NCBI GenBank assembly: GCA_036505215.1
Contig: DASXTW010000012.1
Location: 1-23,380, forward strand
Direction: 5' to 3'
From: DASXTW01 sp036505215
GTDB lineage: Bacteria; Actinomycetota; UBA4738
Length of the DNA stretch: 23,380 nucleotides
Each line of letters begins with the position of its first letter. Position 1 is the stretch's first letter. This document shows positions 13,583 to 21,439 of the stretch, piece by piece. The position numbers were made by a program, and so were the translations under genes. The notes beneath the pieces are model-generated. The model worked only from the letters and a program-made list of their open reading frames with translations. It did not search any database and was not told the origin of the DNA.

Positions 13583-15736
13583 CTAGCCGGCCCCGCCCTG
13601 CGGGGCGGTGGCCAGGACCTCGAACGGGAGCGTGGCCGTCACCGAGGTCCCGGTGCCCGGGGCACTCTTCACGGTGAGCGTCCCCCCCGCCAGCTCGGCC
13701 CGCTCGCGCATGGATGCCAGTCCCACCTTCCCCGCTCGGAGGAACTGCCGGGCGTCCTCCGGGTCGAACCCCGACCCGTTGTCTTTGGCCTCGACGCGCA
13801 GGGACCCGCCCGACGCCTCGATCCGAACCGTGACCTCGGTGGCCCCGGCGTGCTTCTTCACGTTGGACAGGGCCTCCTGGACCACGCGGTAGGCCAGGGT
13901 CTCCAAGTCGCTCGGCACGATCCCGTGGGCGTCGGCGATGACCTGAACGGGTACCTCCGTCTCGCTCTGCCACTTCTCGCACAGCTCGCGGACGGCCGGG
14001 ATCAGCCCCCGCTGCTCCAGGAGCGGCGGGCGGAGGTCGCTCATGATCCGGCGGAGGTTGAAGGCCTCTTCTCCCAGCTCCTCGCAGATCTTCTTCACGG
14101 TATCCAGCGCCCTGGCGGTGTCGCCGGCCTCCATCATCAGCTTCACCGCCTCCAGCGAGAGGGACGCCGCGGACACTCCCTGGATGGGCCCGTCGTGGAG
14201 GTCTCGGGCGATACGGTTGCGCTCGGCCTCGATGGCGGTGTTGCTTCGCTGCAGCAGCCGGGTCCGGTCCTCGTCCCGATCCTGGAGGAACTGGAAGAGC
14301 GTCCGGATGGTCTGCTCCGCGGTCTTGCTCGCGGTCACGTCCCGGATCATGAGCAGGGTGCCCGGGGGAGACGTGGGCACTTTGGAAGATCTGGCTTCGA
14401 GGTACAGGGCGCCGTTCTCGCCGACCACCATGGCCTCGCCGGTCTCGGGCAGTGAGGCCAGCGACTCGCCCCCTCCGCTGCGCCTGACCATCTCGGTCCA
14501 GGGTCGGCCCAGGACCTCCTCCAAGGGCAGGTGGACCATCGAGCAGAACGCCCCGTTCGCCCGGACCACGGTTCCTCGTGCGTCCAGCTCCACCACCCCG
14601 TCGACCGCGGCGTCCAGCAGCAACCGCAGGCGGGCCTCCGAGGACTTCACCACATCGGCGGCGGCCCGGAGCGACCCGATGGCGGATTCCCGCTCCTCCA
14701 GGGCACCCTCCAGGGCGCGGGAAGACCGCACGATGGCGATCTGGTTCAGCAGCGTGCGAAGCCCGACCGTCCCGAACACGACCACGGCCAGCCCGATGCT
14801 CTGGCCCACGGAGACCCGGATGTCCCGGGACACCAGGCCCACCACCACCAGCACGCACGCCCCACACAGGGAGAGGGTCAGCAGGCCTGGACGGATCCAC
14901 CTCACCTCTCGGGGAGGCCGGGGCTCGCCGGCATTCAGCCGGGGCTCGACCACGAGGATGGCGGCCAGCCCGAGGAGAGACAGGCCCGCGGCCGCCTCCG
15001 GCCCGAGGAGGGAGTCCGGCGACCACCCCAGCCACCTCGCGTTGCCCAGGCCGATGGCAGAGGCCGAGAGGAGGGTGGCGCACGTGAACAGGCCGACGTG
15101 GACCGGCGTGGGGCACCACAGCGTGAGCACCCCGTAGCCGGACACCAGGAGGATGGCGCAGGCGGCCACGAAGGCCGTGAGCATGAATGTCCACGCAGAG
15201 GAGGTTCCTGCCGCGCTTTCGTGAACCAGCAAGAACACAGCCGCCCCCCCCAAGGTGGACAGCAGGAACACGTCCGAGAGCAGCTCGGCCCGCCCCTCGC
15301 GGATGTGTTCGAAGAAGTCCACCGCAGAGGTCGCCAGGAACATCAGCAGGAGGACGCTCACCGTGGCGGCGAACAGTTCCCCATTGGGCGGGCCTCGGCC
15401 GAATGAGCGGTTCACCCAGCCGCCGGCTTGAGACACCCCGGCGACCCCCAGTCCGATCGCCACCAGCCGGGTCCCCAGCCAGGCTCCCCCGCGTCTGGCC
15501 GTTTGAAGGACCACCCCGGCCGCCGTGACGGTGGCCACCAGCAACGATCCTTCGCCAGCCGCCGCTCGGGAAGGCCCGTGGGGGAGCCAGGGAAGGACCA
15601 CGGCCACGAAGGCGCACGCCGCCAGTCCGAGCACCAGCAACCCCAGCGATTCACGCTCGCTCGGGCCTGAAGGCGAAGGTCGGACCGCCGCTTTCGAGGG
15701 CGCGCCGGTACGGTCGATGGCTGTGGAAGAGCGCAT
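13583..15736 (-). CDS. Membrane sensor histidine kinase, PAS + HisKA_3 (NarL-type partner)
   Basis: This is a 717-residue kinase from ATG 15736 (an upstream TTG at 15745 would add three residues). The N-terminal third holds roughly nine to ten hydrophobic segments (about 31-330), an uncharacterised multi-pass sensor region. A coiled linker leads to a PAS domain (about 367-472; SEARLRLLLDAAVDGVVELD to LMIRDVTASK). The HisKA_3 dimerisation domain has the H-box AERNRIARDLHDGPIQG with phospho-acceptor H514. The HATPase has QEALSNVKKHA as N-box, DNGSGF and a final GTGTSVTATLPFEV. It is therefore a complete kinase of the NarX/DesK class. It lies 136 nt downstream of a NarL-type regulator on the same strand, its obvious partner. 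The signal is unknown. Confidence 0.93.
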   Translation of the reverse strand: MRSSTAIDRTGAPSKAAVRPSPSGPSERESLGLLVLGLAACAFVAVVLPWLPHGPSRAAAGEGSLLVATVTAAGVVLQTARRGGAWLGTRLVAIGLGVAGVSQAGGWVNRSFGRGPPNGELFAATVSVLLLMFLATSAVDFFEHIREGRAELLSDVFLLSTLGGAAVFLLVHESAAGTSSAWTFMLTAFVAACAILLVSGYGVLTLWCPTPVHVGLFTCATLLSASAIGLGNARWLGWSPDSLLGPEAAAGLSLLGLAAILVVEPRLNAGEPRPPREVRWIRPGLLTLSLCGACVLVVVGLVSRDIRVSVGQSIGLAVVVFGTVGLRTLLNQIAIVRSSRALEGALEERESAIGSLRAAADVVKSSEARLRLLLDAAVDGVVELDARGTVVRANGAFCSMVHLPLEEVLGRPWTEMVRRSGGGESLASLPETGEAMVVGENGALYLEARSSKVPTSPPGTLLMIRDVTASKTAEQTIRTLFQFLQDRDEDRTRLLQRSNTAIEAERNRIARDLHDGPIQGVSAASLSLEAVKLMMEAGDTARALDTVKKICEELGEEAFNLRRIMSDLRPPLLEQRGLIPAVRELCEKWQSETEVPVQVIADAHGIVPSDLETLAYRVVQEALSNVKKHAGATEVTVRIEASGGSLRVEAKDNGSGFDPEDARQFLRAGKVGLASMRERAELAGGTLTVKSAPGTGTSVTATLPFEVLATAPQGGAG

Positions 15737-15747
15737 CGCTCTCAATA

Positions 15748-15764
15748 TCGGCCGCCTCGGCCGA
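15748..15764 (-). repeat. 7-bp inverted repeat just upstream of the kinase start
   Basis: TCGGCCG-CCT-CGGCCGA forms a perfect 7-bp stem with a 3-nt loop, ending 12 nt before ATG 15736 in the transcript. It could mask the ribosome binding region or attenuate expression of the kinase relative to the regulator. This is an inference from position only. Confidence 0.4.
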
Positions 15765-15872
15765 CACCGTTAGGCAGCTCGGAGGAGGCGCGGCGAGAGA
15801 TGGCTAGGCAGGTCGGCGGAGCGGGCCTGGGCCTGGGGAGCCTCGGGGGTCCTTGCGGGGGGAGTGGGTTTC

Positions 15873-16517
15873 TTACTCGATCAGGTGCCGGCGGAGGGCC
15901 TCGGCCACTGCGGCGGTCCGGTCGGACGCGCCGAGCTTCTCGAAGATGTGCTCGAGGTGGGTCTTGACCGTGTCCGGCGAGATGAAGAGCTGGTCGGCGA
16001 TGTCCTTGTTGGTGTGGCCGAACGCGAGGAGCTGCAGGACCTCGACCTCGCGGGCGGTGAGCGTCTCGGCCTTGCGGTCCCGGTCCTTGGCCTGGGACAG
16101 CTCGTCGGCCAGGGCCACCACCAGCTGCGGATCGATCACCATGTTCCCGCCGGCCACCAGCCGTACCGTCTGGATCAGATGCTCGGCGTCGCGGGCCTTG
16201 AGCACGTAGCCCCGGGCCCCCGAGCGAACGGCCTCCACCACGAACTGCCGGTCGTCGTAGGCCGTGAGCATGATCACGCCGACGCCTGGGTGGAGCTGCT
16301 TGATCTTGCGAGCGGCTTCCAGCCCGTCCATCTCCGGCATGCGGATGTCGAGCAGCACGATGTCGGGCTCGCCGCTGCCGTTCTCCATCAGGCCGAGGAC
16401 CTCGACCCCGTTGGAGGCCTCGCCCACGACCTCGATGTCTCCGGCCATCTCGAGGTAGCGGCGTAGTCCCTGCCGGACCAGGGAGTGGTCATCGGCGATG
16501 ACTACTTTGATCGCCAT
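15873..16517 (-). CDS. NarL/FixJ-family response regulator
   Basis: This 214-residue regulator has a receiver domain (1-120) with acidic pair D9-D10, phospho-acceptor D57 in LLDIRMPEMDG, T85 and K107 in YVLKA. A LuxR-type helix-turn-helix follows (about 150-214; LTAREVEVLQLLAFGHTNKDIADQL...ISPDTVKTHLEHIFEKLG). All phosphorylation residues are intact. The ATG at 16517 begins the receiver fold directly (MAIKVVIADDHSLVRQG); the open frame reaches 16562 but the extra residues are not family-like. It is the first gene of a two-gene operon with the histidine kinase. A possible promoter lies at 16562-16567. Confidence 0.95.
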   Translation of the reverse strand: MAIKVVIADDHSLVRQGLRRYLEMAGDIEVVGEASNGVEVLGLMENGSGEPDIVLLDIRMPEMDGLEAARKIKQLHPGVGVIMLTAYDDRQFVVEAVRSGARGYVLKARDAEHLIQTVRLVAGGNMVIDPQLVVALADELSQAKDRDRKAETLTAREVEVLQLLAFGHTNKDIADQLFISPDTVKTHLEHIFEKLGASDRTAAVAEALRRHLIE

Positions 16518-16994
16518 ATCAGTTCCATCGGCTGTTTGAGGTCCACCCTGAAGCCCGACCAATCATAAGTTGGGGGTCTGTTCCAGGGAAGCTGGGGGAC
16601 CAGAAATGGCACCCTCGGACCCAGAATACCCCGCCGGACGGCCTAGTTCCAGCGGCCACGGCATGTCGAGAGACAAAAGCCCCCCCGAGGAAAATACCGA
16701 CGACTCTCCAGCGAGCGGATCGAACCGGGGCTAGGAAGGAGGTCCGACCGCTATCCAGGCCATCAAGGCCCGGAATGCCCAGGCGGCTCTCGATTCACTC
16801 CGCCCCTCTGGCTCCCTCACGGGGTCCGGCGCTACGAAGAGGCGTCTCTCAAGCTTCTCCGGCGCATCACGGGGTACGTCTCGACTGGCGGGATCGTGAC
16901 TTTCGGCCTCTTGGGCGAAGAACATCATGGCCGCATTTTTTCCCACCGCAATCGCGAATTACTCCGCCGAATGAAGGGTCGTGTGTCGGTCAGA
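16518..16994. other. 477-bp region without a supported gene
   Basis: This stretch lies between the response regulator start and the stop of the PIG-V-like gene. A minus-strand frame at 16731-16946 (71 residues, GTG start) and a plus-strand frame with EEHHGRIFSHRNRELLRRMKG (around 16860-16980) are open, but neither has a ribosome site, a -10 at leaderless distance or family resemblance. The left end holds possible promoters for the two-component operon. No riboswitch could be recognised. Confidence 0.5.
16562..16567 (-). promoter_or_regulatory. TATGAT -10-like element upstream of the two-component operon
   Basis: On the minus strand TATGAT (one mismatch to TATAAT) lies 44 nt before ATG 16517. 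The -35 region is poor. A second candidate, TATTCT at 16623-16628 preceded by GGAACT at a 17-nt distance, could instead be used, possibly by an ECF-type sigma factor. Both are weak. Confidence 0.3.
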
Positions 16995-18290
16995 TCAGAT
17001 GACGTAGTACCAGTTCACGAACAGCAGCGTCATCAGCCCGAGCAGTGCAGCGGAGGCGGCCACCACCACCTCGTGCGCGGCTCGGCGTCCTTCCGTCCAC
17101 TTGGCGAAGGCCCAGTAGATGGGAAAGACCGGGAGGGCGTACCTCGCATACGCGATGAGCGGGCGCGCGCCGAACATCGATCCTAGGGGGACGAGTAGGG
17201 CCGCCACTGCGTAGATACCGTAAGTCGGACGGAACCGGATCGCGGCGTAGATCCCCGCCGCAAGCACAGGCACCGTGATGAGCCAGTCCAGCGTGTGGTA
17301 GCCACCCGGATAGACCCCGATGTACCGGAACGCATCCTGCGTACCTCGGCCCAGCGTCACCAGCGGATTGGCCAGATCGCGCTGCCAGTTCGCCTGCTGG
17401 TGCAGCGGCGCCAGCCAATCCCCGGAGAAGACCTGCCAATAGAGGAGGTACCCGCCCAGCCCGATCGCAGGCGCCAGCGACCACAACACCTCGCTCACCG
17501 GGGAGCGGTCACGGTCTCGCTGGAGCCACTGGTGCACAGCTTCCCCCAGGAGCGCCGGAACCAGGAGCACCCCGAGGTTTCGCGCCAGGGCGGCCAGCAC
17601 TCCCGCTGCTCCGGCCAACACCCACCGTCGTCGCCGGGCTGACCAGAAGGACAAGAGAACCAAGAGGAAGAACAGCGATTCGCTGTAGGGCGCCAGGAAG
17701 AAGAACGCGGTGGGAAACACCGCCGCGTACAGCACCGCCCGGCGCGCGATCTCCTCCGAGAACTCATCCCGCGTGAGCGCGTGCAGGACGACCAGAGCGC
17801 CCAGGAAGGCTCCGCTCGAGATGACGAGCGAGGCGGCCAGCGGATGCCCACCGAACAAGAAGGAAAGGGCCGCGATCAACGCGGGATACAGTGGGAAGAA
17901 CGCTGCGCTCGCGTCCGTCTTCGCGTACCCGTGGGTCGCGATCTTGAGGAACCACAGGGCATCGAGCCGCTCCCACGCCGTGAACAGGTTGTGCCAGCCC
18001 GGGGTCACCGGGTGGGCCGGCCACCCCGGGACGCTCACCGGCGTGGGAACGATGGGGAGCTGGCTCCGAACGCCTTCGCTCACATGAGAGAAGTCGGGAA
18101 GCAACGCGACGCCGATCAACGCTATGGCGGCGAGCGCGAGGCGCGTCCCCACGAAGACCTTCAGGCAGTAGGGCAGGCCGTCCCGGAGTCTGGCTGGCGG
18201 TTCGGCTCTGTGCCTTCGATCGAGGCCGGTTCGTTCGGAAGCGGCCTCGTCTGTCGACGGGACTTCGGAGGCCTTACGCTCCGTCCTCAT
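16995..18290 (-). CDS. PIG-V-like polytopic mannosyltransferase
   Basis: This 431-residue membrane glycosyltransferase has about nine to ten hydrophobic segments. The region ERLDALWFLKIATHGY (107-122), FFPLYP (131-136) and FPTAFFFLAPYSESLFF (192-208) matches the PIG-V (GT76, Mannosyl_trans2) pattern seen in bacterial homologues, which use polyprenyl-phosphate-mannose as donor outside the membrane. The acidic residue D110 in the first outer loop is the likely catalytic or metal-binding position. The acceptor is unknown; cell-envelope glycans or glycoproteins are plausible. The N-terminal 30 residues are polar. The ATG at 18290 overlaps the stop of the upstream GT87 gene (ATGA), so the two are co-translated. 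Confidence 0.82.
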   Translation of the reverse strand: MRTERKASEVPSTDEAASERTGLDRRHRAEPPARLRDGLPYCLKVFVGTRLALAAIALIGVALLPDFSHVSEGVRSQLPIVPTPVSVPGWPAHPVTPGWHNLFTAWERLDALWFLKIATHGYAKTDASAAFFPLYPALIAALSFLFGGHPLAASLVISSGAFLGALVVLHALTRDEFSEEIARRAVLYAAVFPTAFFFLAPYSESLFFLLVLLSFWSARRRRWVLAGAAGVLAALARNLGVLLVPALLGEAVHQWLQRDRDRSPVSEVLWSLAPAIGLGGYLLYWQVFSGDWLAPLHQQANWQRDLANPLVTLGRGTQDAFRYIGVYPGGYHTLDWLITVPVLAAGIYAAIRFRPTYGIYAVAALLVPLGSMFGARPLIAYARYALPVFPIYWAFAKWTEGRRAAHEVVVAASAALLGLMTLLFVNWYYVI

Positions 18291-19537
18291 CGTCTCAACC
18301 CTGCGAACGACGGCCGGAGCGCCCCGGCCGGCAGGGGCAGCCGTTCATCCTGCGACCGTAACACCCAGGCCACCAGACAGAGCACAAGGATGGCGTCCCT
18401 CGCCACCAGGGCGACCTGGAACGCCCCGATGGGCAGCCCGCCCAGATCCGACAGGCGCCCGAACCACGAGAAGCGAGTGATGAACACGGCCACGTCGGCG
18501 GCCTCGAACGCGGCGAACAGCGGCAGGCTGGGGAGGGTGAGGGCGAACCAGGGGAGCAGCCACAGCCCGTACTGCGGAGAGTAGACCTTGTTGGTCAGCA
18601 GGAACGCCGCGATCAGGGGGAATCCAAACGTCCATCGGGGGAATTCGGGATGCCTCCGTGCCCGCGCCCAGTACAGGAGCGCGGCCAGAGCCGCGAACAG
18701 CACGAGTGAGAGCGTGTTGATGAGCGGGATCGACCAGTCGCACCCGGTCGCCCCTCCGTGCAGGCGGGTGCAGGTCACGAACCAGAGGCTGTCCCAGTCC
18801 ACCGCCCGGTCGGTGTTGAACCGGAAGAAGGTGGCCCAGGAATGCCGGGCCAGGAGGGCGAACGGCAGGTTCACCGCGCCGTACGCGAGCACGGTCCACA
18901 CAGCCAGGCTGAGGGCCTTGTCCTTCCGTTTCTCGCGGAGTCGTCCCAGGGCGAATGGCACCAGCAGCAACACGGGATAGAGCTTCGCCGCGGCGCCGAG
19001 CCCGATCAGTACGCCGCTCGCACCGTCTCGCCGACGCACATAGGCCAACGTGGCGGCCGTCGCCAGGGCGACGGCCAGGAGATCCCAGTTCACGAAGGCG
19101 TAGATCAGGAGCGTTGGTGCGAGGGCGAAGTACATGGCCCGCAGCCCAGCCATCGCGTACAGCATGGCGGCCGTAACCAGCGCCAGGATGCCCAGCAGCA
19201 GGGCGTTCACGTGGAAGAAGCCGGCGAAGTCGTCCGCCAGCCACGCCGAGGCTCGCATGAAATACATGGTGAGGACGGGGTACTCGTCGCACTGCTGCCC
19301 GGCCGAGGCAGGGCATGTGTCGAGGTACGGGAGGCGGCCCCCGGTGAGATGCTCGGTGCCGAGCAGGGGCACGATGTCCGAGTAGCAGAAGCGCCGGTAC
19401 TGGCGGCCGTCCGACCAGTCGCCGGAGGCGCAGGGCTCCTTGACCACGACTCCGGCACCCAACGTGATCAGGGTGGCCGCGAGCACCAGGGTGATGGACG
19501 CGCCGGCGGTGGCGCGCCTGGCCACCCGTTCGCTCAC
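18287..19537 (-). CDS. GT87-family (DUF2029) polyprenol-dependent mannosyltransferase-like protein
   Basis: This 416-residue membrane protein has about ten hydrophobic segments. YSDIVPLLGTEHLTGGRLPY (52-71) provides the first-loop acidic residue D54, CDEYPVLTMY (83-92) the second conserved loop, and FVNWDLLAVALA (148-159) with LIGLGAAAKLYPVLLLVPFAL (from 177) the typical core of GT87/GT-C enzymes. In mycobacteria GT87 members add mannose or arabinose from polyprenyl-phosphate sugars to envelope glycans; the acceptor here is unknown. The start is GTG 19537, 7 nt after the stop of the DUF779 gene. It overlaps the PIG-V-like gene by four bases, so the pair may act on one glycan. Confidence 0.85.
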   Translation of the reverse strand: MSERVARRATAGASITLVLAATLITLGAGVVVKEPCASGDWSDGRQYRRFCYSDIVPLLGTEHLTGGRLPYLDTCPASAGQQCDEYPVLTMYFMRASAWLADDFAGFFHVNALLLGILALVTAAMLYAMAGLRAMYFALAPTLLIYAFVNWDLLAVALATAATLAYVRRRDGASGVLIGLGAAAKLYPVLLLVPFALGRLREKRKDKALSLAVWTVLAYGAVNLPFALLARHSWATFFRFNTDRAVDWDSLWFVTCTRLHGGATGCDWSIPLINTLSLVLFAALAALLYWARARRHPEFPRWTFGFPLIAAFLLTNKVYSPQYGLWLLPWFALTLPSLPLFAAFEAADVAVFITRFSWFGRLSDLGGLPIGAFQVALVARDAILVLCLVAWVLRSQDERLPLPAGALRPSFAGLRR

Positions 19538-19544
19538 GCGTCGA

Positions 19545-19889
19545 TCATCCAGACGTGGCAGGGACCCGGAGCGTGAACCGGCAGTCGAACTCGCTCTCCA
19601 GAGAGAACGAGTCGTTGAGTACGCCCTCGTCCACGTCTACCTCGAGCCCGCCTGCCCTGTACAGATCGGCCAGCCAGCGATGAGCGAAGACCGGGACCCC
19701 GGCGATGCGGCCGACCTCTTCGACATCCGAGCCGGGGTAGTACCTGTCGTACAGGAAGGGTGCGGTCGAGTCGCAGCACCCCGTGCCCAGCACCATCACG
19801 AGTTGCTGCCGACCGGTCTCGGCGACCTTCCGCACCATCGCCTCGGCCTGCGCTGTGGCGGTCACCTTCATCGGTTCACTCGCGGACAT
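19545..19889 (-). CDS. DUF779 family protein
   Basis: This 114-residue protein has the DUF779 features: LVMVLGTGCCDSTAPFLYD with the CCD motif, a middle VGRIAGVPVFAHRWLADLY, and the end VDEGVLNDSFSLESEFDCRF. DUF779 genes are often found directly next to aldehyde dehydrogenase genes in Actinobacteria, as here (22 nt after the dehydrogenase stop); the function is not established. The commonly seen version, as I recall it, reads GGCCDGSxPMC, so the Gly-Ser and the third Cys differ in this protein. ATG 19889 (MSASEPMKVTA) is preferred. ATG 19871, with GAGTGA 6 nt upstream, would give 108 residues. The open frame continues to 19976 inside the dehydrogenase gene but is not used. Confidence 0.85.
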   Translation of the reverse strand: MSASEPMKVTATAQAEAMVRKVAETGRQQLVMVLGTGCCDSTAPFLYDRYYPGSDVEEVGRIAGVPVFAHRWLADLYRAGGLEVDVDEGVLNDSFSLESEFDCRFTLRVPATSG

Positions 19890-19911
19890 GTCCGTGTTCG
19901 CCCATCGAGGC

Positions 19912-21411
19912 CTACAGGCCGATGATCTGAAACCAGAACTTCTGCTGTTTGGTCGGAGTCTGGTCGACGTAGACATGCTTGATCTGCAGGTACTCGTCCA
20001 GACCCCAACGGCCGAGCTCTCGCCCCAGGCCGGACTGCTTGTAGCCGCCGTGCGGCGCGGCCGCCGACAGCAGGTGGTGGTCGTTGATCCACACCGTTCC
20101 CGACTTGATGCGCTTCGCCACGGAGAGGGCGCGGGGGATGTCCCTGGACCACACCGAGCCGGCCAGGCCGTAGATCGTGTCGTTGGCCAGACGGATGGCC
20201 TCCTCCACGGACTCGTACTTGATGAGGGACAGGACGGGCCCGAAGATCTCTTCCTGAGCGATCTTCATCGAGTTCTCCACGCCTCCGAAGATCGTCGGCT
20301 GGAAGTAATAGCCACCCTCGGGCACCCCCGTGGGGACGTCTCCTCCGGTCAGGAGCTTGGCGCCCTCGTCCAGCCCGATCTGCACGTAGCGCTTCACCGT
20401 GTCGACCTGCCGGTGATCCACGAGCGGGCCGATGTCCGTCTCGAAGTCGAGCGCCGAGCCCACCTTGAGGCCCTCGGACACCTCCACCAGCCTGGCCGCA
20501 ACTTCGTCGTACATCCCCGCCGGCACGAAGCACCTGGTTCCCGCCTCGCACACCTGCCCTCCATGGAGATAGACGGCCCACAGGGCTCCGGGGATGGCGA
20601 TGTCGAGGTCGGCGTCATCGAGCAGGATGGTCGGGCCCTTGCCTCCCAGCTCCAGGCCCACCGGCGTCACGTTGGCCGAGGCGAGCTGCATGATCCGACG
20701 GCCGACGGCCGTCGAGCCAGTGAAGGCGATGCGGTCGACGCGCGGGTCGGTCACGAGCGCCTCGCCCGCCACCGTTCCCGTGCCCGGCACCACGTTCAGG
20801 ACGCCCTTCGGGAGGCCCGCCTCCTGAGCCACCGCAGCCAGCTCGAGCGCCGTGATCGGGGTGTACGGGGAGGGCTTCAGAACCAGGGTGTTACCGGTGG
20901 CAAGGGCCGGGGCGGCCTTCCACACGGCCATGATGAACGGGAAGTTCCACGGGATGATCCCCGCGCAGACGCCGAAGGGCTCGCGCTGGACGAACTGCCA
21001 GGCGGGGGCAGGAAAGTCGGTCCGCGGGACGGGCTCTGTGTACTCCAGTCGTCCGGCTTCTTCGGCCAAGTACTGCCAGTGGTAGACGCCGAGCGCGATC
21101 GTGAACAGGTTGGCCATGCGAAGCGTGTGGCCGGCATCTTCGGCCTCCAACTGAGACAGGTCGGCCTGTCGTTCCTGGAGGAGGTCGGCCATCCGCAAGA
21201 GCACGGCCGACCGTTCCTGCGGGGTCATGGATGGCCAGGGCCCCTCGTCGAAAGCATTCCGGGCGGCCGAGACCGCCCGCTCCACGTCCTGCCGGCCGGC
21301 TCTGGCGACGGTAGCGATCACCGAGCCGTCGGAAGGGCTGCGGGTCTCGAACGTCTGCCCCGACGCCGCGTCGACGAACTCGCCGTCGATGAACAGCTTG
21401 TGCTCGCGCAC
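19912..21411 (-). CDS. NAD(P)-dependent aldehyde dehydrogenase
   Basis: This 499-residue member of the aldehyde dehydrogenase superfamily oxidises an aldehyde to the carboxylate with NAD(P)+. It shows PWNFP with N156, KPSPYTP (179-185), FTGSTAVGR (230-238), the general base E254 in GLELGGKGP and the nucleophile C288 in GGQVCEAGTR. The C-terminal EEIFGPVLS and GGYKQSGLGRELG are also present, so the enzyme looks complete. The substrate cannot be read from sequence; proximity of DUF779 recalls acetaldehyde or short-chain aldehyde dehydrogenases. The start is GTG 21411, with TATCCT 9 nt upstream and no good ribosome site; panB ends 28 nt upstream. Confidence 0.95.
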   Translation of the reverse strand: MREHKLFIDGEFVDAASGQTFETRSPSDGSVIATVARAGRQDVERAVSAARNAFDEGPWPSMTPQERSAVLLRMADLLQERQADLSQLEAEDAGHTLRMANLFTIALGVYHWQYLAEEAGRLEYTEPVPRTDFPAPAWQFVQREPFGVCAGIIPWNFPFIMAVWKAAPALATGNTLVLKPSPYTPITALELAAVAQEAGLPKGVLNVVPGTGTVAGEALVTDPRVDRIAFTGSTAVGRRIMQLASANVTPVGLELGGKGPTILLDDADLDIAIPGALWAVYLHGGQVCEAGTRCFVPAGMYDEVAARLVEVSEGLKVGSALDFETDIGPLVDHRQVDTVKRYVQIGLDEGAKLLTGGDVPTGVPEGGYYFQPTIFGGVENSMKIAQEEIFGPVLSLIKYESVEEAIRLANDTIYGLAGSVWSRDIPRALSVAKRIKSGTVWINDHHLLSAAAPHGGYKQSGLGRELGRWGLDEYLQIKHVYVDQTPTKQQKFWFQIIGL

Positions 21412-21420
21412 GCTCAGGCG

Positions 21421-21426
21421 AGGATA
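21421..21426 (-). promoter_or_regulatory. TATCCT -10-like element before the aldehyde dehydrogenase gene
   Basis: On the minus strand TATCCT lies 9 nt before GTG 21411, between the panB stop and the dehydrogenase start. It fits the near-leaderless pattern seen elsewhere in the window and would allow expression of the downstream genes independently of panB. Confidence 0.35.
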
Positions 21427-21439
21427 CCCTGCGCCGAGG

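Noticed and set aside
13491..15617. 708-residue open frame on the minus strand overlapping the histidine kinase
   Set aside because: It is the neighbouring frame of the kinase gene, Arg/Gly/Pro-rich, and has none of the conserved motifs, which lie in the other frame.
16551..16860. Possible riboswitch (c-di-GMP or c-di-AMP type) upstream of the two-component operon
   Set aside because: Short G-rich and CCGG segments recall parts of such motifs, but the conserved core sequences and pairing could not be assembled on either strand.
16731..16946. 71-residue minus-strand open frame in the large gap
   Set aside because: It has a GTG start without ribosome site or -10 element at leaderless distance, and no recognisable family; it may still be a real small protein but cannot be supported.
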